DNA of 64,000 nucleotides, taken from the NCBI RefSeq assembly GCF_900109195.1, contig NZ_FNZG01000002.1:380191-444190 (forward strand), read 5' to 3'. Source of the stretch: Pseudooceanicola nitratireducens (GTDB lineage: Bacteria > Pseudomonadota > Alphaproteobacteria > Rhodobacterales > Rhodobacteraceae). This document shows, one piece after another, positions 16,815-25,510 of this stretch (position 1 is the first letter of the stretch; every line of letters begins with the position of its first letter). Position numbers and translations under genes: made by a program. The notes under the pieces were generated by a model. That model worked only from the letters and a program-made list of their open reading frames with translations. It was not told the origin of the DNA and searched no databases.

Positions 16815-16958
16815 GGTCGGACTTATCTAGTGCGCCGACGGGGCAAAGTCCATCGTGGCCAGAGGCGGGGCTGCGCGAATGAGGGTTGGCATTGGGGCTG
16901 CCTTCTTTATTCTGCATGTCGGATTAATTTTCCGCTTATCTGGAGGGAGGAGCCCAAG

Positions 16959-17984
16959 ATGACAGAGACCCTGAAACAGATCGTGCTGGCCGAACGGCCC
17001 GCCGGTTTCCCGACCGACGCGAATTTCCGGCTGGAGGAACAGCCGCTGCCCACCCCCGGCGAGGGCGAGGTGCTGGTGGCCGTGAAATACATGTCGCTGG
17101 ACCCCTACATGCGCGGCCGCATGGACGATGGCCCCAGCTATGCCGCGCCCGTGCCGGTCGGCGGCCGGATGGAGGCCGGGGCCGTGGGAGAGGTGATCGC
17201 CTCGAATCACCCGAAGTTCGCCGTGGGCGACCACGCCTTCGGCATGTTCGGCTGGACCACCCATGGGGTGATGTCGGGCGACATGCTGCGCAAGGTGAAC
17301 CCCGATCAGGCCCCGATCCAGACCTCTCTCGGGGTGCTGGGCATGCCGGGCTTCACCGCCTGGGCGGGTATGACCGCCTATTCCAAGATGAAAGCCGGTG
17401 AGACCCTGGTCGTCGGCGCGGCCACCGGACCCGTGGGCTCGATGGTGGGGCAGCTGGCGAAACAGGCCGGTCTGCGCGTCATCGGCGTCGCGGGCGGAGA
17501 AGAGAAGTGCAAGATGGCAACCGAGACCTTCGGGTTCGACGCCTGCATCGACCACCGCGGCAAGGACGCAAAGGCCATGCGCGAGGCACTGAAGGCCGAA
17601 TGCCCGGACGGGATCGACATCTATTTCGAAAACGTGGGCGGCCCGACCCTGGGCGGCGTGATCCCGCTGCTGAACCTGCACGCCCGCGTCATCGTCTGCG
17701 GCATGATCGCCTGGTATTCCGGCGAAAGCGACGAAACCGGGTCGATGCCGCTGCAGAAGCTGTGGCGCCACGCGCTGGTCAAGCGTCTGACCATCCAGGG
17801 GCTGCTGCAGACCGACCATGTGTCGCGCTTCGGTGAATTCCTGAAAGAGGTCGGCCCCAAGGTCGCCGCGGGCGAGATCGCCTATGTCGAGGACGTGGCC
17901 GAAGGCGTCGAAAACGCACCGGAGGCCTTCATGGGGCTGCTGAAGGGCAAGAACCTGGGCAAGCTGGTTGTGAAGGTCGGCTGA
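16959..17984 (+). CDS. NADP-dependent oxidoreductase of the MDR family (CurA/leukotriene reductase type)
   Basis: Zinc-free medium-chain reductase that uses NADPH to reduce an activated C=C bond. The 341 residues show the group's marks: KYMSLDPYMRGRMDD near the start, GMPGFTAWAGM in the middle, and the nucleotide-binding AATGPVGSMVGQLAKQAG. IYFENVGGPTLGGV is also typical of the CurA/prostaglandin-reductase branch. ATG 16959 is selected because GGAGGGAGG lies upstream; the frame back to 16830 has no family similarity. It is followed by an intrinsic terminator, so it is probably a single-gene transcript. Physiological substrate unknown. Confidence 0.9.
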   Translation: MTETLKQIVLAERPAGFPTDANFRLEEQPLPTPGEGEVLVAVKYMSLDPYMRGRMDDGPSYAAPVPVGGRMEAGAVGEVIASNHPKFAVGDHAFGMFGWTTHGVMSGDMLRKVNPDQAPIQTSLGVLGMPGFTAWAGMTAYSKMKAGETLVVGAATGPVGSMVGQLAKQAGLRVIGVAGGEEKCKMATETFGFDACIDHRGKDAKAMREALKAECPDGIDIYFENVGGPTLGGVIPLLNLHARVIVCGMIAWYSGESDETGSMPLQKLWRHALVKRLTIQGLLQTDHVSRFGEFLKEVGPKVAAGEIAYVEDVAEGVENAPEAFMGLLKGKNLGKLVVKVG

Positions 17985-18040
17985 GGGCCCAGCCTGCTGA
18001 CCTGCGGGGAAGTCACCCGAAGGTCCGTATTGGCCAGAAG

Positions 18041-18074
18041 AAAAGGGGGGCGTGGCTGGTGCTGCGCCCCTTTT
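18041..18074 (+). terminator. intrinsic terminator after the MDR oxidoreductase gene
   Basis: AAAAGGGG(GG)CG paired with CGCCCCTTTT, an eight- to ten-base-pair stem with a two-base bulge and a 12-base loop, ending in TTTT. It lies 57 bases after the oxidoreductase stop. Confidence 0.7.
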
Positions 18075-18182
18075 GCTTACGGGGTGGGCATTTTGGGGGC
18101 CACCGGGGCGTGGCACCGGGAAAATTATTGACTGTTTGGTAAAAAATCGGCGTCCTAGTCATATCAGCGCAGGGGAAAAGCG

Positions 18183-19280
18183 ATGCCAAACAAGCTTAGC
18201 ACTACGTTCACCGGCCTGGAGTTCGTCAATCCGTTCATCCTGGCCTCGGCACCGCCGACCGAAAGCAAACGCAAGATCCTGAAGGCGTTCGAGGCCGGTT
18301 GGGGCGGGGTTGTCACCAAGACCATCGGGCTGCACCCGGTGGAAAACGTGGCCGGACCCAAGACGATCTACCAGCGCGCAAGCGAGCAGAAGCCATATGT
18401 CTCGCGGATGAAACGGCCCGATACGGTGTCGCATTCGTCGTGGAATTGGGAACTGATCTCGGATCAGCCGTTGGACCTGTGGTTGCCCGATCTGGAAGAG
18501 ATCAAGACCACGTATCCCGACCGGATGCTGATCGGGTCGATCATGGCAGGGGCCGGGTCGGCGGAAGAGATGGCGAACTGGCAGAAACTGGCGCGGGCCG
18601 TTGTGGGCGCGGGCTGTGACGCGCTGGAGCTGAACATGTCCTGTCCGCATATGGACCGTAAGGACATGGGCGCGAATATTGCCAATGACGAGGATATCAT
18701 CCGCTCCATCCTGGCGGCGGTGACCGAGGCGGTGGATGTGCCGATCTGGGTCAAGCTGACGCCTGCGACCTCGACGCTTGTCGATGCGGCGGGCGCGGCC
18801 TATGCGGCGGGGGCGTCGTGCATTTCACTGTGCAACACCTTCCCGTCCCTGCCGCTGATGGACCCCGAAACGCTGAAGTTCGAAGTCGAGGTGGACGGGC
18901 TTGTGACCTCGGGCGGTCTGGGTGGCCTGGCGATCCTGCACCAGGCGTTGCAGCGGGTGTGCGACATCTCCAAGGCCTATCCGGACAAAGAGATTTCCGG
19001 CATCGGCGGCATCAAGGGCTTCCGCGAGGCGTTCAACTTCATCGCGCATGGGGCGGGCAACCTGCAGGTCTGCACCGCCGCGATGGAGGAAAAGGGATCC
19101 GGCGGGGTCGGCGTGCAGCTGATCCAGGAGCTGACCAAGGATCTTAGCGAATACCTGGATGCCAAGGGCCATGCCTCGATCGAGGATTTCCGCGGCATCG
19201 CGCGGTCGCGCGTGGTCGAACACGCGCAGGTTCGGCGCAAAAGCGAAGATTACAACGGCGGTTACGCGCAGTCTGCGTAA
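18183..19280 (+). CDS. PreA-like dihydropyrimidine dehydrogenase subunit without ferredoxin domain
   Basis: A flavin TIM barrel of the dihydroorotate/dihydropyrimidine dehydrogenase family, 365 residues. Visible are FVNPFILASAPPT at the start, VVTKTIGLHP, the substrate/flavin loop ELNMSCPHMDRKDMGAN, and VKLTPATSTLVDAAGAA. E. coli PreA and pig DPD end in a 4Fe-4S ferredoxin module; here the protein stops at VEHAQVRRKSEDYNGGYAQSA with no cysteine clusters. The segment where DPD has its catalytic cysteine (ACGQ) reads ANIAND. It may be a paralogue with another substrate or a separate electron partner. No PreT-like partner is adjacent. ATG 18183 follows AGGGGAAAAGCG. Confidence 0.82.
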   Translation: MPNKLSTTFTGLEFVNPFILASAPPTESKRKILKAFEAGWGGVVTKTIGLHPVENVAGPKTIYQRASEQKPYVSRMKRPDTVSHSSWNWELISDQPLDLWLPDLEEIKTTYPDRMLIGSIMAGAGSAEEMANWQKLARAVVGAGCDALELNMSCPHMDRKDMGANIANDEDIIRSILAAVTEAVDVPIWVKLTPATSTLVDAAGAAYAAGASCISLCNTFPSLPLMDPETLKFEVEVDGLVTSGGLGGLAILHQALQRVCDISKAYPDKEISGIGGIKGFREAFNFIAHGAGNLQVCTAAMEEKGSGGVGVQLIQELTKDLSEYLDAKGHASIEDFRGIARSRVVEHAQVRRKSEDYNGGYAQSA

Positions 19281-19299
19281 GGCGTTGACCTGAAATACG

Positions 19300-19328
19300 A
19301 AAGGGCGCGGCCAAGGCTGCGCCCTTTT
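19300..19328 (+). terminator. intrinsic terminator after the PreA-like gene
   Basis: AAAGGGCGC-N10-GCGCCCTTT followed by T, twenty bases after the stop; partly bidirectional with the minus-strand rlmN gene that ends at 19381. Confidence 0.8.
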
Positions 19329-19380
19329 GCTTTGGAAGTCCGTTGAACGGGACGCCCGTTACAGGCCGGTTACGGGCCGG

Positions 19381-20574
19381 TTACAGGCCCGTTTCGGCGG
19401 CGATCTGGGCGCGGGACTTGCGGGCGCGTTCGGTGGCCGATTTCAGCTGGCCGCAGGCTGCCATGATGTCTTCGCCGCGCGGGGTGCGGATGGGGCTGGC
19501 ATAGCCGGCCTTGTGCACGATGTCGGCGAATGCCTCGATCCGCGACCAGTCCGACCGCTGGTAGGGCGCACCGGGCCATTCGTTGAAGGGGATCAGGTTG
19601 ATCTTGGCCGGGATGCCCGAGATCAGCTTCACCAGCCGGCGCGCGTCGGCGTCGGTGTCGTTCACATCCTTCAGCATCACGTATTCAAAGGTGATGCGTT
19701 CCGAATTCGACAGGCGCGGATATTCGCGCAGCGTGTCGAGCAGTGTTTCGATGTTCCAGCGCTTGTTGATCGGGACCAGCTTGTCGCGGACTTCGTCCGT
19801 GGTGGCGTGGAAAGACACCGCCAGGAGACAGCCGATCTCCTCGGCGCATTTGGCGATCTCGGGCACGACGCCCGAAGTGGACAGCGTGATGCGGCGGCGC
19901 GACAGGGAAATGCCTTCGCCGTCCATGGCGATCTTCATCGCGTCGCGCACGTTGTCGAAGTTGTAAAGCGGTTCGCCCATGCCCATCAGCACGATGTTCG
20001 ACAGCAGGCGTGTTTCGTCCTTGGGCGCACCGGGCACGGGCCATTCGTTCAGATCGTCACGGGCGACCATGATCTGGCCGACGATTTCACCGGCGGTCAG
20101 GTTGCGCACCAGCTTTTGCGTGCCGGTGTGGCAGAAGGAACAGGTCAGCGTGCAACCAACCTGGGACGAGATGCACAGCGTGCCGCGATCGGCCTCGGGG
20201 ATATAGACGACCTCGACCTCGTGGCTGCCGGCGATGCGCATCAGGTACTTGCGGGTGCCGTCGGCGCTGACCTGTTTCGAGACCACTTCGGGGACCTCGA
20301 TGATGAAGGTCTCGGCCAGCTTGGCGCGGTAATCCTTGGCCAGATTGGTCATCTCGGCAAAGTCGCGCACGCCCCAGTGATACAGCCAGGCCCAGATCTG
20401 ATTGACCCGCATCTTCGCCTGTTTCTCGGCGGTGCCCATGTCGATCAGGGCGGCGCGCAGGGCGTCACGGGTCAGCCCGACGATATTGGGCAGCCCGGGC
20501 GTTTCCTTGCGGGGTATGGTCATCACATCCTGGGTGATCGGCGTCTGGATCGACTTCTGTGGCGCGTCGTTCAT
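19381..20574 (-). CDS. rlmN: 23S rRNA A2503 / tRNA C2-methyltransferase RlmN
   Basis: Radical-SAM enzyme that methylates C2 of A2503 in 23S rRNA and A37 of some tRNAs. The 397-residue protein carries the cluster motif C141-x3-C145-x2-C148 in [15 protein letters not shown]. The second, methyl-carrying cysteine, equivalent to E. coli Cys355, is Cys374 in [13 protein letters not shown] 20574 follows AAGGAG. The N-terminal 30 residues ([15 protein letters not shown]) are a short extension common in alphaproteobacterial members. The last codons lie in a triplicated 11-base unit (19355-19389). Confidence 0.97.
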   Translation of the reverse strand: MNDAPQKSIQTPITQDVMTIPRKETPGLPNIVGLTRDALRAALIDMGTAEKQAKMRVNQIWAWLYHWGVRDFAEMTNLAKDYRAKLAETFIIEVPEVVSKQVSADGTRKYLMRIAGSHEVEVVYIPEADRGTLCISSQVGCTLTCSFCHTGTQKLVRNLTAGEIVGQIMVARDDLNEWPVPGAPKDETRLLSNIVLMGMGEPLYNFDNVRDAMKIAMDGEGISLSRRRITLSTSGVVPEIAKCAEEIGCLLAVSFHATTDEVRDKLVPINKRWNIETLLDTLREYPRLSNSERITFEYVMLKDVNDTDADARRLVKLISGIPAKINLIPFNEWPGAPYQRSDWSRIEAFADIVHKAGYASPIRTPRGEDIMAACGQLKSATERARKSRAQIAAETGL

Positions 20575-20750
20575 GGTCCGGCTCCTTGGGGAAGCCTGAG
20601 CCTATAGGGGATTCGGCGCATTTTGGCCATGCCCCCGATTGGGCCGGCGTCACACATCAAGGTGAAGGGCGCGCCCTGCGGGGCACGCCCTGATCCGATT
20701 GGGCCGGTCGGCCCGGTGCCGAGGGCCCGAAGGCCCTGGCGGCGCGGCGG

Positions 20751-21287
20751 TTACTTGCAGCGCGACTGCGCTTCGGTGACCGCGGCGGTGAACCCGGAAA
20801 GAGAGAAGGTGTCCTTGGTCTGCGTGCCACGCGAAGAGCGGGCGGTCACGATGGCCGTCGCCCCGCGCTTCATGGCGGCGACGATCTTGGCGTCCTCGGA
20901 CTTGTTCTCGGGCCAGGCCCATTCGCCCTGGGTGATCAGTTCGAACTGGGTGCCGTCGACGTTCAGGTTCACGGTCGATCCGCTGGCGAAGGGATATCCG
21001 CCGGTGAAGGTGACCTGAGCCTCGACCCCGGCGCCGGGGCGGTAGAAGGTCATCAGCAGCATCTGCGACCGCGTCACGGTGACCACGCGGCCATCACGGG
21101 TGTTCACGGTTTCCTTCGGGGCGGCGACCGCCCAGCATTCCTTGGGATCGGCGTCTTCGTAGACAGCCCAGTCCCCTTCTTCGCTGACAATATTTTCGCT
21201 GACCTGCTGCGCCACGGAGGGTGTGGCCACGCCCAGGGTGGCCATCAGGGTCGCTGCGGTCAGGCCCAATACGTTACGGGAAATCAT
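20751..21287 (-). CDS. invasion-associated locus B (IalB) family periplasmic protein
   Basis: A 178-residue secreted protein: a signal peptide (MISRNVLGLTAATLMATLG) with cleavage near residue 26 (VATPSVA), then the IalB fold. VYEDADPKECWAVAAPKE and SQMLLMTFYRPGAG are typical strands, and the C-terminus ends in SRCK, providing the second cysteine of the usual pair. Despite the name, most free-living relatives have no known role in invasion. ATG 21287, preceded by GGAGGCTGGAGAG, is used rather than the TTG at 21302. Transcribed alone, 176 bases upstream of rlmN on the same strand. Confidence 0.85.
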   Translation of the reverse strand: MISRNVLGLTAATLMATLGVATPSVAQQVSENIVSEEGDWAVYEDADPKECWAVAAPKETVNTRDGRVVTVTRSQMLLMTFYRPGAGVEAQVTFTGGYPFASGSTVNLNVDGTQFELITQGEWAWPENKSEDAKIVAAMKRGATAIVTARSSRGTQTKDTFSLSGFTAAVTEAQSRCK

Positions 21288-21513
21288 CTCTCCAGCCTCC
21301 AAGCCGTCCTTGCCTCTGACCTGTCCGTCGCGCCTCTCTCTGGGCGATGCGGGACCGGTCCTTGTTTCGACTTTGCTACATTAATCAAAAACCTGCCAAT
21401 GACGAAAGAGCGAGCGGCAAGATTTTGCAAGCTTTGAGGCGGGCAAAAGAAGAGGGCGCGCGGGCTTTCGCCGGTGCATCCGGGCCAGAAAACCGGGGCA
21501 GCGGGCTGGCGAC

Positions 21514-21732
21514 CTATTCCGCGGGCAGGCGCGGGGCGATGCGATCCCTTGTGACACGCAGTTCATTGGCCACCTCGCACAGGTTCTTGTCCTGTGAAAA
21601 CGAGATGAGATCATCAAGGACGCTTAGCATCCACTGGTTCCCGGCCACGCTTTGCGGCGGGAAGGATCGATGCCAGGCAGGACCTGCGTCAAAAGGGTTC
21701 TCGGGGTCGTTCAGAGGGATGATCTTTGCCAT
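21514..21732 (-). CDS. small hypothetical protein (72 residues)
   Basis: I do not recognise a family. The 72-residue product is acidic to neutral, without membrane segment or signal peptide. Its C-terminal half (VLDDLISFSQDKNLCEVANEL then RVTRDRIAPRL) looks helical and could form a small DNA- or protein-binding bundle. ATG 21732 is preceded by AACCCCGCGAGAGCAAG, whose GAGAG is a plausible binding site. It is flanked by two A/T-richer stretches (21303-21513 and 21733-22022), so it is probably transcribed on its own. Conservation in relatives would be the test that this is a real gene. Confidence 0.6.
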   Translation of the reverse strand: MAKIIPLNDPENPFDAGPAWHRSFPPQSVAGNQWMLSVLDDLISFSQDKNLCEVANELRVTRDRIAPRLPAE

Positions 21733-21879
21733 CTTGCTCTCGCGGGGTTGAGGCTGCCGCCATACTTCCGGGCGAACAGGCCAGGGGACACTAAACTACA
21801 GCGGGTTTTCCGCCACACAACTGGGGCAAATGTAGGACTTTATTCGCGGCGTCAATAGAGCGGGTGAGCGCTAACACCG

Positions 21880-21904
21880 GCTGAATTCCGCCCAAGAATT
21901 CAGC
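21880..21904. promoter_or_regulatory. perfect 9-bp inverted repeat in intergenic region
   Basis: GCTGAATTC-N7-GAATTCAGC sits about 150 bases upstream of the 72-residue gene (minus strand) and about 120 bases after the M16 operon end. The absence of a T-run makes a regulatory site more likely than a terminator. The surrounding 21733-22022 is clearly less GC-rich than the neighbouring genes and holds no reading frame that I can support. Confidence 0.4.
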
Positions 21905-22022
21905 GCCAATCCTTAAGTGCCTCAAGGACAACTGGAATTCATCTTCCGAATTGGATCACAAATATTCGTTATTTTCCATTCCGAAAGGGTTTCATTGCGC
22001 AATTGCAACACTTGCCGCAAGG

Positions 22023-23351
22023 TTAATTGGTGCTGGTCAACCCTTCGGGCTGCCCAACCACCACGAAACGCAGCGCATCGGGGCGCAGATAGCGCCGGGC
22101 GACGTCGTTCACCTGCTCCAGCGTAACGGCATTAACCTTGTCATTGCGGGTGGCGGGGTAATCCAGGGGCATGTTTTCGATCTGCATGCCGGTGATGATA
22201 TTGGCAATCGGGCCATTGCCGTCAAAGCGCAGCGGATAGGCCCCGGTCATGTATTTCTTGGCGGCGATCAATTCGTCTTCGGTGACGCCGTTTTCGGCAA
22301 TCTCGGCCCATTGCTGGCGGATGACGTCGATAGCATCGGCAATGCGGCCATTGGCGGATTGCACCTGACCCATCCACATGTCGGCGTGGTCCTTGTCGAC
22401 AATGAAGGAATAAACGCCATAGGTCAGGCCGCGTTTCTCGCGCACCTCGGTCATCAGCCGGCTTTCAAAGCCGCCACCGCCAAGGATGGTGTTCAGCAGG
22501 TAGGCCGGGAAGAAATCCTCGCTGTCGCGGGCGACGCCGGAATGGCCGAACAGCGCGACGGATTGCGGGGTGTCGAAGGGCGCGACGGTGACGCCGCCGG
22601 TCAGGGCCGGTTCGATGGTTTCGGGCAGGGCGGGGCCGGAGGGGGGCAGATCGCCCAGCAGATCGTCCAGCAGGGCCGAAAGCTCTTCGGGGGTGATGTC
22701 GCCGACGGCACCGATGTACATGCGGTCGCGCACCATGCTGTCCTGATGTGCCTGAAGGATGTCATCGCGGGTCAGGGCGGCGACGCTGTCCAGCGTGCCA
22801 TTGCTGTCGGTGCCATAGGGATGGTCCCCGAAAGCCATGGCGTTGAAGGCGTTGCCGGCGATGTCATTGGGGTCCTTCTGATCGGACCGGATGATCGACA
22901 GGACCTGGCCGCGCACCCGGTCGATGGCGTCCTGATCGAAGCGCGGATTGATCAGACTTTCGCGCAGCAGGGCGACGGCCTGATCCCGGTTCTCGGTCAG
23001 GAACTTGGCGGAGACGCTGAGAGTGTCGTCACCGACATCGTATTTGAAGGACGCCGCCAGGGCCTCTTTCGCGCGGGTGAAGGCCAGGGCGTCCAGATCG
23101 CCTGCGCCCTCTTCCAGCGTGGCGGTCATCAGGTTGATGGCCCCCCGCTTGCCCGGACGGTCGATCGAGGTGCCGCCGCGGAACCAGATTTCCAGCGCAG
23201 TGAAGGGGATCGAATGTTCCTCGACCAGCCAGGCGGTCAGGCCGCCGGGGGTCTTCACTTCCTGAATCTCGACCTCGGCCCGGGCGGGTTGCGTCAGCGC
23301 GGGCAGGGCCAGGGTGACGGCGATCAGGGCGGAAAATACGGCGCGGATCAT
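22023..23351 (-). CDS. M16-family peptidase-like subunit without catalytic motif
   Basis: A 442-residue secreted protein with a signal peptide cleaved after ARA (residue 25). It has the two-domain M16 layout, but where the HxxEH zinc site should be (residues 70-81) the sequence is GAINLMTATLEEG, so it cannot bind zinc in the usual way. The C-terminal region keeps the arginine/tyrosine element (REKRGLTYGVYSF) that closes the substrate chamber in bacterial M16B pairs. It overlaps the catalytic subunit gene by four bases (ATGA). Known M16B peptidases work as such catalytic/non-catalytic heterodimers; the substrate here is unknown. Confidence 0.93.
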   Translation of the reverse strand: MIRAVFSALIAVTLALPALTQPARAEVEIQEVKTPGGLTAWLVEEHSIPFTALEIWFRGGTSIDRPGKRGAINLMTATLEEGAGDLDALAFTRAKEALAASFKYDVGDDTLSVSAKFLTENRDQAVALLRESLINPRFDQDAIDRVRGQVLSIIRSDQKDPNDIAGNAFNAMAFGDHPYGTDSNGTLDSVAALTRDDILQAHQDSMVRDRMYIGAVGDITPEELSALLDDLLGDLPPSGPALPETIEPALTGGVTVAPFDTPQSVALFGHSGVARDSEDFFPAYLLNTILGGGGFESRLMTEVREKRGLTYGVYSFIVDKDHADMWMGQVQSANGRIADAIDVIRQQWAEIAENGVTEDELIAAKKYMTGAYPLRFDGNGPIANIITGMQIENMPLDYPATRNDKVNAVTLEQVNDVARRYLRPDALRFVVVGQPEGLTSTN

Positions 23352-24766
23352 TGGCTGACCTCCGGTTCGGCTTGCGTGGCGGGGGCGGGGGACGCGGCGG
23401 GTTCGGGCTGTGGTTCTGGCTGCGGTTCGGGGCCCATCAGGTAACCGGTGACGGCGCGGTTGCGGTTCAGCACCTCGCGGGCGGCGGTCAGGATCTCGGC
23501 CTCGGTCACCTCTTGCAGGATCTCGGGCCAGGCCTGGATGTCGGCGATGGTCAGCCCCTGGGTCATGGCGGCACCATAGCGGCGGGCCAGGGCCTCGACA
23601 TTGTCGCGTTCGTAGATCTGGCTGGCACGGACCTGCATCTTGATGCGGTCCAGCTGTTCGGCGTCGACGCCATCGGCGATGAACTGCGCCAGGGCTGCGT
23701 CCAGGGCGGCTTCGGCTTCTTCCAGGGGCACGCCCTCGGCCGGGACGATGTAGGTGCCAAAGGTCGTGTCATCCAGCGACAGCCCGCCGTAATAGGCCGA
23801 GGTGTATAGCGCCACCTGCTGTTCGAACACCAGCTTCTGCGTCAGGTAACCGGTTTGCCCGCCACCCAGAAGTTCCGACAGCATGACCAGCGCGGCGGCG
23901 GTGTCCTGATCGCCGGGGTCGCGTTCGGGGGCCAGGTAGCTGCGGGTTACATAGGGCTGGGCGACGCGGGGGTCGCGGTAGATCATGCGCCGTTCCGCCG
24001 TCTGCGCGGGTTCCGAGGGGCGGATGCGTTCGGGCAGGTCGGGATTGGCGGGGATCGGGCCGTAGTGGTCCTGCGCAAGGGCGCGGACCTCATCGGGGGT
24101 CACGTCACCGGCGACGATCAGGATGGCATTGTTGGGCGAATAGAAGGTCCGGTAGTAGGACAGGGCATCGTCCAGATCCAGGGTCTCCATCTCGTGCCGC
24201 CAGCCGATCACCGGCACGCCGTAGCGGTGGTTGAGGTATTGCGCCGCCATGGTCTGTTCGCGGAACAGCGCCTGGGGGCTGTTCTCGGTGCGCTGGTTGC
24301 GTTCCTCGATGATGACTTCGCGCTCGGTCAGGATGTCGGCCTCGGTCAGGCGGACATTCTTCATCCGGTCGGCCTCCATGGTCATCATCAGGCCAAGGCG
24401 GTCGGCGGCCACGCGTTGGAAATAGGCGGTGTAATCGTGGCTGGTAAAGGCGTTGTCGGTGCCGCCATTCTCGGCCACGGTCTTGGACAGCTCGCCGGGC
24501 TCCATCGTGTCGGTGCCCTTGAACAGCAGGTGTTCCAGGAAATGCGCCACGCCCGAGACGCCGGGCGTCTCATCGGCGGCCCCGGCGCGATACCAGACCA
24601 TGTGCACGACGACGGGGGCGCGGTGATCCTCGATCACGACGACCTGCATGCCGTTGTCCAGTTCGAAGTCCGTGACCAGGTCGTTCGACGCCTGCGCGGA
24701 TGTGGTCATCATCGGGGCGGCCAGGATCACGGCGGCGGCCAGCCGGGAGAGGATTTTCAGGCGCAT
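23348..24766 (-). CDS. M16-family zinc metallopeptidase, catalytic subunit
   Basis: Periplasmic zinc endopeptidase of the pitrilysin/processing-peptidase family, 472 residues. A signal peptide (MRLKILSRLAAAVILAAPMM) precedes the zinc site H75-F-L-E78-H79 in GVAHFLEHLLFKG, and the distal glutamate lies about 75 residues later in TEREVIIEERNQR. The protein ends with a proline/glutamate-rich tail (EPQPEPQPEPAA), probably disordered. ATG 24766 is selected because GAAGGAG is just upstream; the longer frame to 24805 lacks this. First gene of the pair, with the non-catalytic partner overlapping by four bases. Confidence 0.95.
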   Translation of the reverse strand: MRLKILSRLAAAVILAAPMMTTSAQASNDLVTDFELDNGMQVVVIEDHRAPVVVHMVWYRAGAADETPGVSGVAHFLEHLLFKGTDTMEPGELSKTVAENGGTDNAFTSHDYTAYFQRVAADRLGLMMTMEADRMKNVRLTEADILTEREVIIEERNQRTENSPQALFREQTMAAQYLNHRYGVPVIGWRHEMETLDLDDALSYYRTFYSPNNAILIVAGDVTPDEVRALAQDHYGPIPANPDLPERIRPSEPAQTAERRMIYRDPRVAQPYVTRSYLAPERDPGDQDTAAALVMLSELLGGGQTGYLTQKLVFEQQVALYTSAYYGGLSLDDTTFGTYIVPAEGVPLEEAEAALDAALAQFIADGVDAEQLDRIKMQVRASQIYERDNVEALARRYGAAMTQGLTIADIQAWPEILQEVTEAEILTAAREVLNRNRAVTGYLMGPEPQPEPQPEPAASPAPATQAEPEVSQ

Positions 24767-24836
24767 GGGGTCTCCTTCGGGCGGTCCTTGCAACCGGATC
24801 GGCACCAGGCCGGCCGGTTACGGGTCAAGATAGGCG

Positions 24837-24865
24837 AAAGGCCCGCGTGTGCAACGCGGGCCTTT
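24837..24865 (-). terminator. intrinsic terminator after the DUF3035 gene
   Basis: AAAGGCCCGCGT-N5-ACGCGGGCCTTT, a perfect 12-base-pair stem. On the minus strand it lies 57 bases after the DUF3035 stop and before the M16 pair, separating the rsmB-purH-lspA block from the peptidase operon. Confidence 0.82.
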
Positions 24866-24921
24866 GCGAATGACAGGAGTTTGACGCAGCCGTGATCGGA
24901 TGCGGTCCGGACCTGGCCGGA

Positions 24922-25455
24922 TCACTCCTCGGGCGGGGCAGAGGGTGTCTGCGCCCCGGCGCGACGCCACAGGCGTTTGACGGCCTGGGATTCCAGGGTC
25001 TCGTCCGAATAGGCGCGGTAGTATTCGTCGCCCCCGAAGATGCGGAACTTGGTCCAGCGGCTTTTGCGGGCGCGGAAGTCTTCGTCCTCGGCGGCCAGGG
25101 TGGTGCGGATCGTGGGATCGACACCGCGGCGCGACGCGGCCGTGACAAGGGCGCCATCCGAAGTCGCAACACCGCGATCTTCCAGCGCGCCGGGGCGGCC
25201 CCCAAGGGCGGCGACGGCATCGGCCAGCGGCTGCTGGTCGGTCCTGTTTACCCCGCCGGGCGTGGGTTCCGGCAGCTCGACGAAGCTGGGCGGAGATTCC
25301 AGCGGTTTGTTCGGCACGATGGTAAATTCATCCGGGCCGTTGGACGTGTTGCGGATCTTGCGCAGCGTGATGTCGCGCTCGACACCCCCACAGGCGGCAA
25401 GTCCTGTGCAGGCCAGCAAAATCAGCGGCAACGCAAAGCGTTTAGTCGCCGTCAT
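24922..25455 (-). CDS. DUF3035 lipoprotein
   Basis: A 177-residue predicted lipoprotein. The signal (MTATKRFALPLILLACTGLA) ends in a lipobox L19-A-A-C22, where Cys22 would be lipidated. The rest contains the DUF3035 segment PDEFTIVPNKPLESPPSFVELPEP, resembling the beta-barrel-assembly lipoprotein BamF, described as a second small BAM lipoprotein in alphaproteobacteria. It follows lspA, the enzyme that would process it, by 55 bases on the same strand. ATG 25455 is used, since the lipobox then sits at the normal place. Last gene before a terminator. Confidence 0.85.
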   Translation of the reverse strand: MTATKRFALPLILLACTGLAACGGVERDITLRKIRNTSNGPDEFTIVPNKPLESPPSFVELPEPTPGGVNRTDQQPLADAVAALGGRPGALEDRGVATSDGALVTAASRRGVDPTIRTTLAAEDEDFRARKSRWTKFRIFGGDEYYRAYSDETLESQAVKRLWRRAGAQTPSAPPEE

Positions 25456-25510
25456 TAGTACCCCCCAAAGGTAATCTGGGTCCAAGGACTATAGCATAAG
25501 TCCTTGGAGG

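Noticed and set aside
20635-20707. Direct repeat CCGATTGGGCCGG at 20635-20647 and 20695-20707
   Set aside because: Two copies 60 bases apart around a GC-rich hairpin region; no gene, attachment site or mobile element is linked, so it is left as low-value.
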